Assembly (NCBI GenBank): GCA_905331475.1
Contig: CAJNYU010000023.1
Location: forward strand, 64,634 to 128,633
Direction: 5' to 3'
Length of the DNA: 64,000 nucleotides
Source of the DNA: Rotaria socialis
Lineage: Eukaryota > Rotifera > Eurotatoria > Philodinida > Philodinidae
The position numbers and the translations under genes are program-made. The notes beneath the pieces are model-generated. The model ran no database searches, was not told the DNA's origin, and saw only the letters and a program-made list of their open reading frames with translations. Positions 49,709-60,816 of the stretch are shown one piece after another. The first letter of the stretch is position 1. Each line of letters starts with the position of its first letter.

Positions 49709-50080
49709 TCTAATTCGAGTTCGAATATAAATGGAGAAAAGAAAAAGTTAAACTAAAACTAAATCTATTCCTAGATTTAGTTTTAGTTTAATTCTCCGAT
49801 ATATGCAACATATGAATACATATATACCCTTTACCCGCACCCACATTTGAGCACTCTTCCATGGTATCCATCACCCATAACCACATTTGAAGTATCCCGG
49901 ATACTCCCCCTGCACCCCTTCCGGGTACCCTTCCCTCACATCCACAGTTACTCCTTAGTCTCACTCAACCCACACCCACTCCATCTTAAACTAAATATAA
50001 AACTAAATCTATTTCTATCACTTATTTTCGAATGGATACCATGCAGTTAGGTCTCCATTTATATTCGAATTCGAACTAGG
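49709..50080. mobile_element. Inverted-repeat element with C-rich core
   Basis: Arms of 27 bp at 49710-49737 and 50052-50078 are inverted repeats with about three mismatches (TTCGAATATAAATGGAGA shared). The interior contains a perfect palindrome and CCCACA-rich telomere-like DNA. No ORF of note; no clear target duplication. Confidence 0.55.
49748..49791. repeat. Perfect 19 bp palindrome
   Basis: TTAAACTAAAACTAAATCT and its exact reverse complement flank a 6 bp loop; a partial third copy of the arm lies near 49985. It could form a stable hairpin. Confidence 0.75.
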
Positions 50081-52133
50081 CATCTCATGGAATTTGGATT
50101 GTTCGTCTTCTAATCAACCACATTCAAACCCATGGACACAGCCAAAATTCATTTAAGTAAAAGCGCAGACTGACAACAAGCCAAATACCAAATGCTATAA
50201 ATAGTGAAAAATAGCATTGCAACAGCTCTTTCAGCGAAATTTTTTTCTTTCAAAAGTTCACATTATCTATATATGGTGATGAATCATCATAACTACTGCG
50301 TGCACAAGAAACGACTTTTTCTCATTGCTCTCCATTCTGGCCAACTAACAAGATAATTTGACTCATCTTTTCATTTGTCATATACGTTTCTTTCGTCCAT
50401 GATTTTAGTCCGCGGTTGCATACATCATATTATGTCGGTGTGGAAATCACTGCTTCTCTCAAGGATGGACCCACAGTCACACCCGCTCAGCCACCCGCAC
50501 CCAACAAATAAATGAAGGTGTGAAAGTTATCTTTCAATTAAAAAGCAAAGAAAAGTTTATGTTTTATCTTCTACGTAGAAAAATGAATAGTCAACAGAGA
50601 TCACAAATACTGAAATGGATATGGAAACCATATTTTATTTATAATAATTAAAAAGTCTAAGCAGGCTCTTAAAAAAATGTAAAATCGTAAGTCTTGCATA
50701 AAAAAGAACATTTTTCTAATGAAAGATCTAATATTAACAGCAAAATCTGCATCTTTAATTGTAATACACATTGGAGATTTTATACGAAAAATATTTCCAA
50801 AATGACCACCTTTACCTAATAATAAATCACTATTTCAACAATGATTTTAAATTGCATTCATTTTTTCTATTGGAAATGGTTTACGTGATTCCTATTCAAT
50901 CAAAACATAAAGCAATTAAACATTTCTATGAAATTTTTTTTGTATTACTTTATCTGTCACCATTTCCATTCCAATAAGTAAACTTTCCGGGAATATCACC
51001 AATAACATTAGGTAATTGATCACGTAATTCTGCTAAACTGTTTAATAAATGTGTTCCAACTCGAAGAGAATTTTCTTGTAATTTTTCTTCTTTTATAACA
51101 TCAAGTACAGTTGATGCAACAGCACATCCAATAGGATTTCCACCATATGTATTAAAATAATTTTCAACAGTTTTAGCTATTTCAGGTCGAGTTACAGCAG
51201 CAGCAAATGGAAATCTATTAGTTATGACTTTAGCCATAACAACTAAAACAAAAGTAATGTTAAATAAATTTCATTTTAATATCTTATTTCCCAATATCAG
51301 GTTTAGCTCCATGTCCTTGATATTCCCAAAAATGAGTTTCTGTACGACCAAATCCACTTGGAGCCTAAATTAGACATATTTATAAAAAAAGAATCATGCT
51401 ATCATTTTGAACAAACTTCATCAGCAATATATAATCCACCATTTTGTTGTACACGTCCTGTTGCTGGTTTAACGTAATGCTTTCGATATTGTACCGAACC
51501 ACCATATCCCTTAAATAGATCAAATAATTTATTTATGTCTTATCATTTGAAAAATAGATAAAATAAACTTGAACTGATTCAATAAACATTCCAACTACTT
51601 TCTTTTTAGAAACTTCATGATTAAGTATTTCTTCTAACTGTCCAACATATCGGTCTGATGCTTGACGATGATCTTTTTGACAATACAGTATGGATCAGGA
51701 TTCATAGCAACTCGACTTTCAGTTAACTATGTTCGTTTAAATCTAATTAAAAAACGAATTTTATAAAAGAAATAAAAATAAACAAAGTTTAATTCATCCT
51801 CCAATATTTGTTAAACATAAAGTCGATTGAATAACATCATGATAAGAGTTTCTATTGAGAAAACAAATTAATTGACTATTAATTGAATTCTTCTGTTTAT
51901 TTTAACCTGAGTGTAATAACTTCATGCTATTTTGTATGTTCTTTAGCTAAATGTAATGCTAAATCATTTGCTTTTGAACCACTATTTACAAATAAACAAA
52001 CCTATAAAAACAAGAAAGAAAAATTCTAATTATTATTTATTACAATGTTTATGCTTACCGATACATATTTATCATTGTTAGTCGGTAACACTAACTAATA
52101 TCTTTTATTTCTTCAAACCAAACTAATTAGAGT

Positions 52134-52994
52134 CAGTGTTTCTAATAGAAATCTGAAGTAAAATGTTTTTGTACATTATGTTTATGTGAAAAACGTGTAT
52201 CTTCACCCTTTGATTTTATAAACAAAGTGTATCAAAGTGTAAATAAACGAAAAGAGGTCAGATAATCTAGAAAGATAATAAGAAAAATTCTTTTTTATCT
52301 GTTTCATAGAGAAAGAAAGTCACATAAATTATAAACAACCAAACAAGAGCATTACTAGGTGTTGCTACTTTTTATCCAATATTATCACATTCAGTTGAAT
52401 ACTTTTCATTCATAACATGTACGGTTTTTGATGAATTAATAAATACATTTTTACGTAGAATTTCGACCTCACAATGTGAATCTGTTGATACAGCAACCCA
52501 GGTCAATGGTTCCAGAGGGCTGATACCGTAGGAGCTGTCCGGAAAGATGCGGAAAAATTACCGTATCTGGCCGAAAAGCGCTGAAAAGTGGAAGCAGTAT
52601 TCTGGTTGGAAGTTACCGGATTTTTTTCTTGTGGATTCTGGTCAGTTTTCTGTGCTTTCCAGCTGGGAGTTGTCCGGAATCCACAGGAAAAAACCCGGTA
52701 ATTTCCGATCGGAATACTGCTTCCACTTTCCAGCGCTTTCCGGCCGTTTCTCGTCGTACCTCCACGACCTGGGAAGTGATGATGACGACGGCAGTAATTT
52801 AATTCCGTCCAAACAGACAAAGATTTAGCGAAATGAGTTTTCGTGATCTAACATCAAAGTGTTATTTTCTTTTTCAAAGTGTACGCCTTACAATTTTGTT
52901 TTCTGAGCAACATGTAAATCAGAGTGTATTTCGGAAACAGCAGGTGTTCCAGATATTTTGCTTTTGCTGTGTACACTTGCTGTTAGAAACACTG
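52134..52994. mobile_element. hAT-type element inserted in the AGXT2 pseudogene
   Basis: The ends CAGTGTTTCTAATAG and CTGTTAGAAACACTG are inverted repeats with one mismatch, beginning CAGTG as in hAT elements. The flanks are ATTAGAGT (52126-52133) and ATTCGAGT (52995-53002), an 8 bp duplication with one difference. The interior lacks a transposase and contains a nested hairpin element at 52497-52773. Confidence 0.8.
52497..52773. mobile_element. GC-richer fold-back element nested in the hAT element
   Basis: A near-complete snapback: the left half 52534-52641 is the inverse of 52674-52755 with interruptions (shared CCGGAAA, GTGGAAGCAGTATTC, AAGTTACCGG), and CCCAGGTC at 52497 pairs with GACCTGGG ending at 52773. 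GC content is clearly above its surroundings. The ORFs that cross it are fold-back artefacts. Confidence 0.65.
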
Positions 52995-55189
52995 ATTCGA
53001 GTTCCTCTTACAACAAATTTTACTTAACTACTCGAAAAAGGAAGAAGATAAGTTGATCTAATGACCAACGGCGAGAATAAGATATAGAAGAGAGGTAGGG
53101 GATCACAGATTGCGCCACTACCTAACAGTCATCCTTGAAATGTTCTAATAATTTTTCAGCATAATCACGTGCAGGATCTTGCAAATAATATGCAGATACA
53201 TGCCAATATTTTTTCATTTTTTTGTATTGCTGCTTTAATCAATCGTGGATGACAATGACCAACACCAACAGTAACTATACCAGTAAAAAAATCCATATAA
53301 CGTTTTCCACTTGTATCATAAATAAATTGACGTTCAGCACGAGCAACATGTAAATGTTCTTTATATTGAAGAAAAGGAAATGAAAGATGTTAAGCAAAAA
53401 ATGCATCAATTGATTTTCTATTTGTTGGTGCACCTCGAATTATCTACTTAGAGAAAATAAATGAAACAATCAAAACAACATTTTTCTTCAGTATATGTTT
53501 TTATTTAAATAGGATCAGCAAAAACATGGGTTATGGCGTTGTGAAGAACGAAGGAAAAATAAAACAATTGATCGAGGAAGAAAAAAAATAATATGGTGTG
53601 ACGTTAAATTTTATTTCTAACTAGACTATCTGAAATGTACAGGTGGAACTGAGTTATTTTCGATATCAAATCATGTGCAAATATTTAAGCTCATATGAGA
53701 CCTCTGGCATGGACACTTTCAACGGTCGATCAATTGTTTCTCGATTGTATTATTTAATGACTTTTTGCATTTATATACTAGTTTCAATTAACACTATTGC
53801 TAACAACTATGTAGTAGAAATATAAATGACAAGCACAGCTAATGATAAACCTAATACCAAACGCATGCAGTGAGAACCGAGAAATAGATTTCGTTCGAAT
53901 ATCCTTAACGAACCAAAATAAGGTCAAAGCATTATTTCAATATTCATATTTATTGATTACCAAATAATAGTTTATCTTTTTATTGTATAGATAATTTTAG
54001 AAACCACTTTTGACCTGATGTAAACGGATTACGAAGAGAATTTTTCTTGTTAATTCGTTTGTCTTTATTCGATTATTGAGAAAGTAAATAATTCATACTA
54101 ATCTGCTTCAGTATACTGATACAGTCGAGCTAAATTCATATTGAAATAAATTGATTGAAAACAACACTTCCGCGAGTGCATTGTGTGTATTTATCGTTCA
54201 AAATATGTGTAAAATGAACAATTAGTATAGACCGGTCTTCGCATTTCTATATCCATTTCTTATTAGTATACAAGACACGCTCTAAGGGGAGTCACTGTAT
54301 AAAGGACAAATCCCTTCCAAAGGGAAAGAAACAATAAATAGAAAATTGTTGTAATGTGTAAGGAAAGATCAATAATACAATAGGTTAAGATAGTATTTTG
54401 TTGGACTAATGTTGCTACATATAAAGAAAGTTTTAGTTGGTTATTTGGATCTGTTCTTCCATTAGAAACATACAAATTTTCTTGCTAAATTAGTCCTCAT
54501 CAAATCATAACGACACCATTATGTGTGAAGAAAAGTCTATATTCTAATTGGATTACGAAGGGACGGACGAAACAGTAAAATATATCTAGGTCGTTCATGT
54601 TACTTTTCTTTTAAAAGAATGTTATAACTTGCTTTATCTATTTCTAGTCAAGTTGCCGAGTGACTAATGAACGAGAAGAAATATTCGTATATTCTAATCG
54701 TTCTGTCGTGTTAAGAACATTTCTTTCTTCTGAAAGAGTTTGTTTACATCACCAGAAAGAATTACTATTATCTGCTTGCTTAATTTAATGTGACATAATT
54801 CTGGTCTATTTTATTACCTTTTAGTTCTTGATATATATCTTCTATTTATTTCTTCTTCAAATTGATTCCAAATGGCTCATTCGATATACAATATACAATA
54901 CTGTAACAAAAAACTTTATCCATGTCTGACAGCCATATTACAGATCGAATGCAATGATGAAATTCATTTGTCTTTCATACGGGTTATTCTTGAAACTTTC
55001 GACACAGCAAAAAACGAAAGACTTTTGTGGGGCGGAATAGGTAAGTGAAATTTTTACCACACACATACAGGTTAAGCGAGACAATGTTATCCTTAAGAGA
55101 ACAAAATGATCGAATAGTTTAGCGAATATAAGATGCTTGTGATTAACATTTTAAATCAAACCTCTACAAATTCTCCTTCCTGTTCCTTA

Positions 55190-55840
55190 TCTTTCTATGC
55201 TTTTCAAACAAAAAGATTATTTTGATCCGCCTTCGTTTTGAGACAAATATTTGCATTCCTCCCATTTCTTAAACAAAAAGATTTTCTTTATCTTTGTTTC
55301 AAAATATCAAGACCTCCTTTATTTGTACTATTTCAAAGATAAATGCTCATCCATCTATGTCTTCCAAAAAAAAACTTCCATCATTACTGCTACTTCGAAT
55401 ATAAATATTTTCTTTGTTTTTTTAAGGTAAAGCAATGCTTTCCTTTGCTTTTTTCAAAGATAAATATCTACCTCATCTTTGTTTTTGCAACAAAACATTT
55501 TCCCTACTAGTGCTGTTCCGAAGATAAATATTTATCTTCTCTTTGCCTTTCATGATTAACATGTTCCTTATAATTATAAGTGATATCCCGAAGTTAAATT
55601 TTTTCTTTGATTAAAATAAAGTATTTCTTTATTTCTGCTTTTCCAAGAATAATTAAATGCATTATGTTTGTTTTTCAAAACAAAGATTTTCTTTATTTAT
55701 GCTTTTCCAAAGATAAATAATTTCCTCATTCTTGTATTGCGAAATGAAGATTGTTTTTATTTCTGTTTCTTCGAAGATAAATATGTTCTTGGTATCTATT
55801 TTTTAAAAATAGCGATTTTTGTTACTTCTGTTTGCAGTTG
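55190..55840 (+). repeat. Diverged minisatellite, about 60 bp unit
   Basis: About ten imperfect copies of a unit built from CAAAGATAAAT, a CT-rich stretch, TTTGTTTTT and AAACAAAGATTTTCTTTATTT. The spacing is roughly 55-65 bp and copies differ strongly, so the array is old. It ends just before the unsupported frame at 55863. Confidence 0.6.
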
Positions 55841-56498
55841 AAAGAAAAGTTATAGAATTTACATGTCTCTTCTTGAATTTTTAGCGGATTACTATCACCT
55901 GGTTGAAATGTTGGTAAATAAACCAATCACGTTTCGACAGTTTATTACACATACAAAGCTGTGTTTCCAAACACTGGCATCAAATAAGGCACCGATGAAC
56001 AATGAATATGCACTCATGTTACCAGAACGAAATAAACCATTTGTAATTTGTAGACAAAATTTGAAAGCAGCTTTATATATCTCTATTATTGTAGCTTTCA
56101 TGGATGATAGCGACGACAGAAATAGGTCGAATCAATATGTTTTCACATCAACAAATTCAGGTAGATGTATCATTGTCGATAGTCTCTGTTGTTATTAAAT
56201 GATACTATTTTTTAGAACTTATTACAATGTTTTCAAAGCATTCAGGTAATATTGTCTTTGTTAGTTGAATCTATCTCTCAATAGAGTTCCTTGAGAATGC
56301 TTTAAATTTCGCGCGTATGCTGGGTTTAGTGTTGAAAGTCTAATAAACAGGAAAGATGCCGAAATGATCCATGCGGTTGTCATTGATAGTCTGTCCATAT
56401 ACCGAAGTGGTTATTCCAAGGTAAAAATCGTAAGAGGGTTTGAGCGCATTTGGCTTCTTTCGATTGTTATGAGCATTCCACTGATTCTTCCATCTAGC

Positions 56499-56767
56499 AC
56501 AAGGTATGTGGAGAAAAGATGATCAATGAAATACTCTAGAAGTGTCATTGGAGAAAAATGGTTTCTTGTCGAAATATTGATTCTAAAAAGCTTGTCTCGT
56601 AATCTCTAACATTTTAAACAATTGACTATTTTAAAAAATATATATCTCAAGGAGAAAGTATTTTTCGCAATGAAACGTTTAGAGTGTTCAATGATCACGA
56701 GAACTAAGTATGAGCAAAAATTTCAGAATGAAATTCCGTTGTTGAATTTTTTGCCACACACCTTGTA
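56499..56767. mobile_element. Small inverted-repeat element
   Basis: ACAAGGTATGTGGAGAAAA at the left and (reverse complement) ACAAGGTGTGTGGCAAAAA at the right agree at 16 of 19 positions over a 269 bp span. No coding capacity and no clear target duplication, so this is a tentative MITE. Confidence 0.4.
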
Positions 56768-57303
56768 CCAGACAGGAAAAGCAGTAAAATGGTAACAACC
56801 TGCAAAGGAAGCTACATCTGTCTAAAGGCTCTTAGAGTTTTTTCTTACCATAGTGCTCCGACTTATCAACAAAATATCATTGAAAACGGCATGCATCAGC
56901 TGAGAACTTTCTATCCTCAGTGGAACCTGAGGATGAAGGTATTATCGTGACCATTGATTTTAGTCATCAATAATAACAATAGCTATCATCAACATTTATA
57001 AGTTGAAAACAAATTGATTGTCAGATAAAGGAGACAATGAAAGCCGTTCTAAAACTTGTAGCGTCAGTGTTTTTCTTTTCTTAAAGATGATGTTTCATAG
57101 AAAGAAATTTAACCGACGATTTTTTTTCTTCAGTCACTGAACATGATCGCCGGTCATTATGTTCATCGTCCACATATATATCCGTCAAATATGATAAATA
57201 TATCGCTATTTGCTACTTCGACATGGTATTCGTTCTTTTTTATTTAGTGTCTCGTTCAGTCATCTTTGCATATGAATGAACGAAAGGAAACAATAAAAAA
57301 GGT

Positions 57304-57342
57304 TATATATATACTCAACACTATATTGTTCACATTCAGTCG
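57304..57342 (+). promoter_or_regulatory. TATA box and initiator of the zinc-finger gene
   Basis: TATATATATA at 57304 is followed about 33 bp later by TCAGTC (57337), a canonical initiator spacing, and an ATG at 57369. Position and spacing are as in TATA-dependent animal promoters. Confidence 0.45.
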
Positions 57343-57368
57343 TTACGTGCATTCACTTGTTTAGAAAA

Positions 57369-59044
57369 ATGAATTTCCACTTTCACATTACGGTGAGATA
57401 TTTACTTCTATTTTATTTTTCTCCCATGACAGTACTATTAGATTACCTTCGTTTCTTTTGCAGTTTCTCTACTTATCGTTAACCCAGGGTTATGCGCCTG
57501 AAAAAAATGCATAGTAATATACTACAGATGGGCTGTTCCGACAAAGTTCTATTCAAGTTTTTAATTTTTAGGCTACACTGAAATATAGTCAACACTCAGT
57601 CGATCTATGTAAAAATTTTTGGGTTTATATAAACCTCAATTAGACCTCTGTGGGTCTATTCATTTGTTTAGTGAAGATGATATGAATTCAGAATAAAGAT
57701 GTTTTTAGCCAGAGACTATGTTATACATTTCTCTTTTTATCAATGCTAGTTAAAGCAACATTTTTTGACATTGACCATTGAAGCAGGATTTTCAAATATG
57801 CGTGTTAGAATCGGGTAGAAAAGAAAGAAATAGTGAGCGCAAGTTTGAACTGGATTTGTTCCTGATACAAGGAGTTGACCTACTATCTAATTGGTACTAT
57901 CCATCTGTTTAGTTTATAGTATAAAATTATGAGATATCGCCATTCATCAATTAGTCTGTCGACCAAGGTTCATTTTATCAACACTCACCTGTAAACCAAG
58001 TTAAGGGTTGAGATTGTAAGAATGCTTTTTCGTTCGAAGTTTTACAAGAGCAGTTAGTTATTTTCTTCAATGAAATTGAGCTTTTCATGATAGCATAATA
58101 TCATCTTATTACTTTCAGCGTGTCTATTAGACAAAGAATCTCACGATGAATTCCCATTAGTTCACTTTGACCATTTTCAATTCATGCATAGAACATATAG
58201 ATTTCTATTTCTATTTTTTGGAATAGGTTAATCAACCACAGCCTGTTATTAATATGAATGCTAATCCAACTATCAACAATATTAATCCAAATAGTTTTCT
58301 TTCACCAAGCCATCCTGCGACATATGCATCTCCAGCTTATGGTTTAAGTATGGGCTCAATGCCTGGACCAAGTCAATATCATGCTTCCAACATGCATTCT
58401 GATCAAATGCCAATGGGATTTATGGCTGCGGACAACATGGAAAATATGCGGAAAATGTTTAAAGTAAGTTGCTTTGCACTATTTCCTTTCTTAGACTGCT
58501 AAAAATTGAATTCTGTTCTTGAGAGAACTTGAGTATCACGAAAATGGATCCGATCTCTTTGAGGAACTTTTTAAAGACAAAAAAATATTATGAAGTTACC
58601 CTATAAATCCTTCAGCGATTAGTGCGTAAAATGGTTCACTAATAGTATAGCTTATATGATCAGAAATGAAGTAAAATATGAACGTAAATTGATTCAAGAA
58701 TGCAATGGTTTATCATGTATTAGTAACCCAAATCGATGTTGTTTAATAGAGTTCAGTACTAATTATTTCGTTACCCATGCATTCTCGCGAATATTAGTTA
58801 GAAATAAAGATGAGTCAAAAAGATAAATCGGTTAATATGTAAGATAAGCTCTTTGGAAATTGGATAAGTACCTTAAGCTGTGTGTTTTGGCGTTGAGAAA
58901 ATTCTATTTTGTCGAATTATTTAAAATATGAAATGCTTGATTTTTATTCTCTTTTAGGTTTGTGAAGTGTGTGGTGAAATCAATCACGTGAACTCCAACA
59001 GCTGCATTCGTACTGGTTGTCCTCGTAATCGAATCAAACGATAA
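57369..59044 (+). CDS. Small Met/Asn/Pro-rich protein with C-terminal Cys cluster
   Basis: Not recognised. The firm parts are exons 58227-58463 and 58958-59044, which join in phase across a 494 bp intron. A first exon at 57369-57392 (MNFHFHIT), 30 bp after a TATA/initiator pair, also fits in phase 0, giving 115 residues; otherwise translation starts at ATG 58254. The body is rich in Asn, Pro, Ser and Met; the C-terminus CEVCGEINHV...CIRTGCPRNRIKR has four cysteines spaced like a small zinc ribbon, followed by basic residues. Role unknown; a nucleic-acid-binding tail is plausible. A 99 bp copy of its middle exon end plus intron start has been inserted in a transposon at 60923-61021. Confidence 0.6.
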
Positions 59045-59984
59045 AATGTTTTTTTTCTGTTGTTATTTTCTTTTTTTCTTTTCAAAAATAAAGATGTTCA
59101 GTTAGAGATCATTGTGTTATATTTTATCTTGCAGAATTCGTATGTTGTGCTCCGTATGCAATAGAAAAATAAGACTTATTTGTGGTTGATTCATTCTAAT
59201 GTACACCATGTGGGATTCTATTTAATAACGTTTGAAAATAAATTTTCAGGTATAGATTTCTATCGTCATCGTTCGATGGTAAGTATTTCATTAGACATGG
59301 TTCATATTTGTCTGAAAACAGTATCTTTAGAATATGTATAAATGCTTTTATCAAGAATTGATGGTTTAAATTTTCGTCTCTGTTCCACTGCACGTTGAAA
59401 ATATCTCTTAGTAAGATGCATTAAGAAGGATTTGCAATGCAAGTCAAAGCATTGTTTCTCTAAAAAGAATTTATCTTTGTTCAATGTTCATTTGAAGTGT
59501 GCGATGGTGGTTTGGTAACTTAGAAATCTTTCATGAGAAAAAATTGAATGATTTGTGACTTTTTAAATAGGCATTATCATTCAGTATTATCAATATGAGA
59601 ATCTATTAAAATTAAAAAGTCAACTGCTACCTTTTTTCCAGCGTATTTGACAAACTACTTCTTTTGTAAATCGTAATACAGTGCCTTGAGTAAAAGAAGA
59701 CTCATTTGTACACTTCACTAATACAAACTAAATATACAAGAACACTTGTTTCAGATATACTTTATAAATACTGATGTTTCATCAGCAAAATTATTAGAAT
59801 TAAATTGTAGTTTTTTTTTGTGCGAAACTTTCTCACTAAGGTTATCTTAACAATTCACGTCGGCGTCGATACTCTTGTTCCCACTTACTATGGGATGTGG
59901 GTGTGGGTGTGGGGGTATGAATGTGAATGAGTAGAGTACAAATAGCCACACCCACACCCACACCCTCAAGTTTATGGACCATCC
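59045..59984. other. Interval between zinc-finger gene and helicase relic
   Basis: AATAAA at 59087 is a likely poly(A) signal for the zinc-finger gene. No other gene; a strong telomere-like hairpin lies at 59891-59967. Confidence 0.5.
59891..59967. repeat. Strongest telomere-like hairpin
   Basis: GGGATGTGGGTGTGGGTGTG at 59892 is followed after about 30 bp by CACACCCACACCCACACCC ending near 59967: about four TGTGGG units in each orientation. It lies directly at the 5' edge of the Helitron helicase relic. Confidence 0.7.
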
Positions 59985-60816
59985 AGTCCAAAACAATTAT
60001 GGGAGTCGTACAAAGAAAGCTTGACTGAAGACATTTTGACAAATGCTTGCAGACAAAATCCTGGAATGAATTTGGATTATACACCAGATATGTTTAACCA
60101 AGCACTGATTATTATTGAAAGTAAAGTTTTAGAGATGGGTGGCAAAGAACTTGAGAAATTAGAGCTCCCAACTTCTCAACGAAATTCGGGTGATCGATTA
60201 AACAGTGAAATGCTCAGAGAAACAAGTTATGATGTGAAAGAGTTGGATGCTTATATAACAGCAAATGAGCCACTGTTGGTGCCGGATCAGAGAGCTGCAT
60301 ACAATGCGATTTTGACTCAGATCGAGAGGAAAACTAGTGGAACAATCTTTCTTGATGCACCTGATGGAACAGGGAAGACATTTGTCATTAATTTGCTATT
60401 GGCTAAAATCCGGCATCAGTCAAAGATTACGATTACGGTCGCCTCTTCCGGTATCGCTGCTACGCTGGTGCACGGTGGTCGTACTGCGCACTCGACATTA
60501 AAGCTACCTCTTAAGGTTTTGGAAAATCAAACTCATCTCTGTAGTATTACCAAAGGAACTGGCGAAGCAAAGGTTCTGCAAGAATGTGAACTTGTTGTAT
60601 GGGATGAGTGCACAATGGCTCATAGGTATGCATTAGAAGCTTTGAACCATACTTTACAAGATCTTCGTAACAATGGAAAGAATATGGGTGGAGTAGTTGT
60701 ACTTATTGCTGGCGATTTTAGGCAAACATTACCAGTTATTCCAAAGGGTGCCATGCCTGATGAGCTTAAGACTTGCTTGAAATCTTCGTATCTTTGGAGA
60801 CATGTTGCATCATTAA

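Larger units (their letters stand above)
48941..50690. other. Repeat-rich gene-free interval
   Basis: No gene on either strand. It holds a diverged direct repeat (49110-49200 and 49478-49560), an inverted-repeat element (49709-50080), a perfect palindrome (49748-49791) and C-rich telomere-like blocks at 49828-49985 and 50468-50503. Confidence 0.55.
50690..53450 (-). pseudogene. AGXT2: AGXT2-like aminotransferase pseudogene
   Basis: Collinear pieces of a class III PLP aminotransferase read from 53450 down: DFFTGIVTVGVGHCHP (about 53290), NSGSKANDLA (about 51980), a YHDVIQSTLCLTNIGG piece (about 51830), IESVQ (about 51580), GLYIADE (about 51430), GFGRTETHFWEYQGHG (about 51340), MAKVITN with the PLP lysine (51237), FNTYGGNPIGCA, and the C-terminal FRIKSPMCI at about 50740. 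This order and wording fit mitochondrial alanine-glyoxylate aminotransferase 2. It is broken by in-frame stops (near 53393 and 51930), frameshifts near 53218, 51690 and 50985, and an 861 bp transposon at 52134-52994. A functional protein is not expected. Confidence 0.88.
53451..57303. other. Gene-poor interval
   Basis: No gene I can support. A 111-codon plus-strand frame at 55863-56198 has no recognisable domain or splice context. The interval contains a diverged minisatellite at 55190-55840 and a small inverted-repeat element at 56499-56767. Confidence 0.5.

Noticed and set aside
49828..49985. True chromosome end
   Set aside because: The C-rich telomere-like stretch is imperfect and flanked on both sides by ordinary sequence, so it is interstitial.
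52503..52828. ORFs of about 100 codons on both strands
   Set aside because: They are the two faces of a fold-back transposable element.
55863..56198. 111-codon plus-strand ORF
   Set aside because: No recognisable domain, and no partner exons could be joined; kept as unsupported.
57464..57514. Possible second exon continuing MNFHFHIT to a short stop
   Set aside because: Gives a 24-residue product and cannot be joined in frame to the zinc-finger exons; the skip model was preferred.
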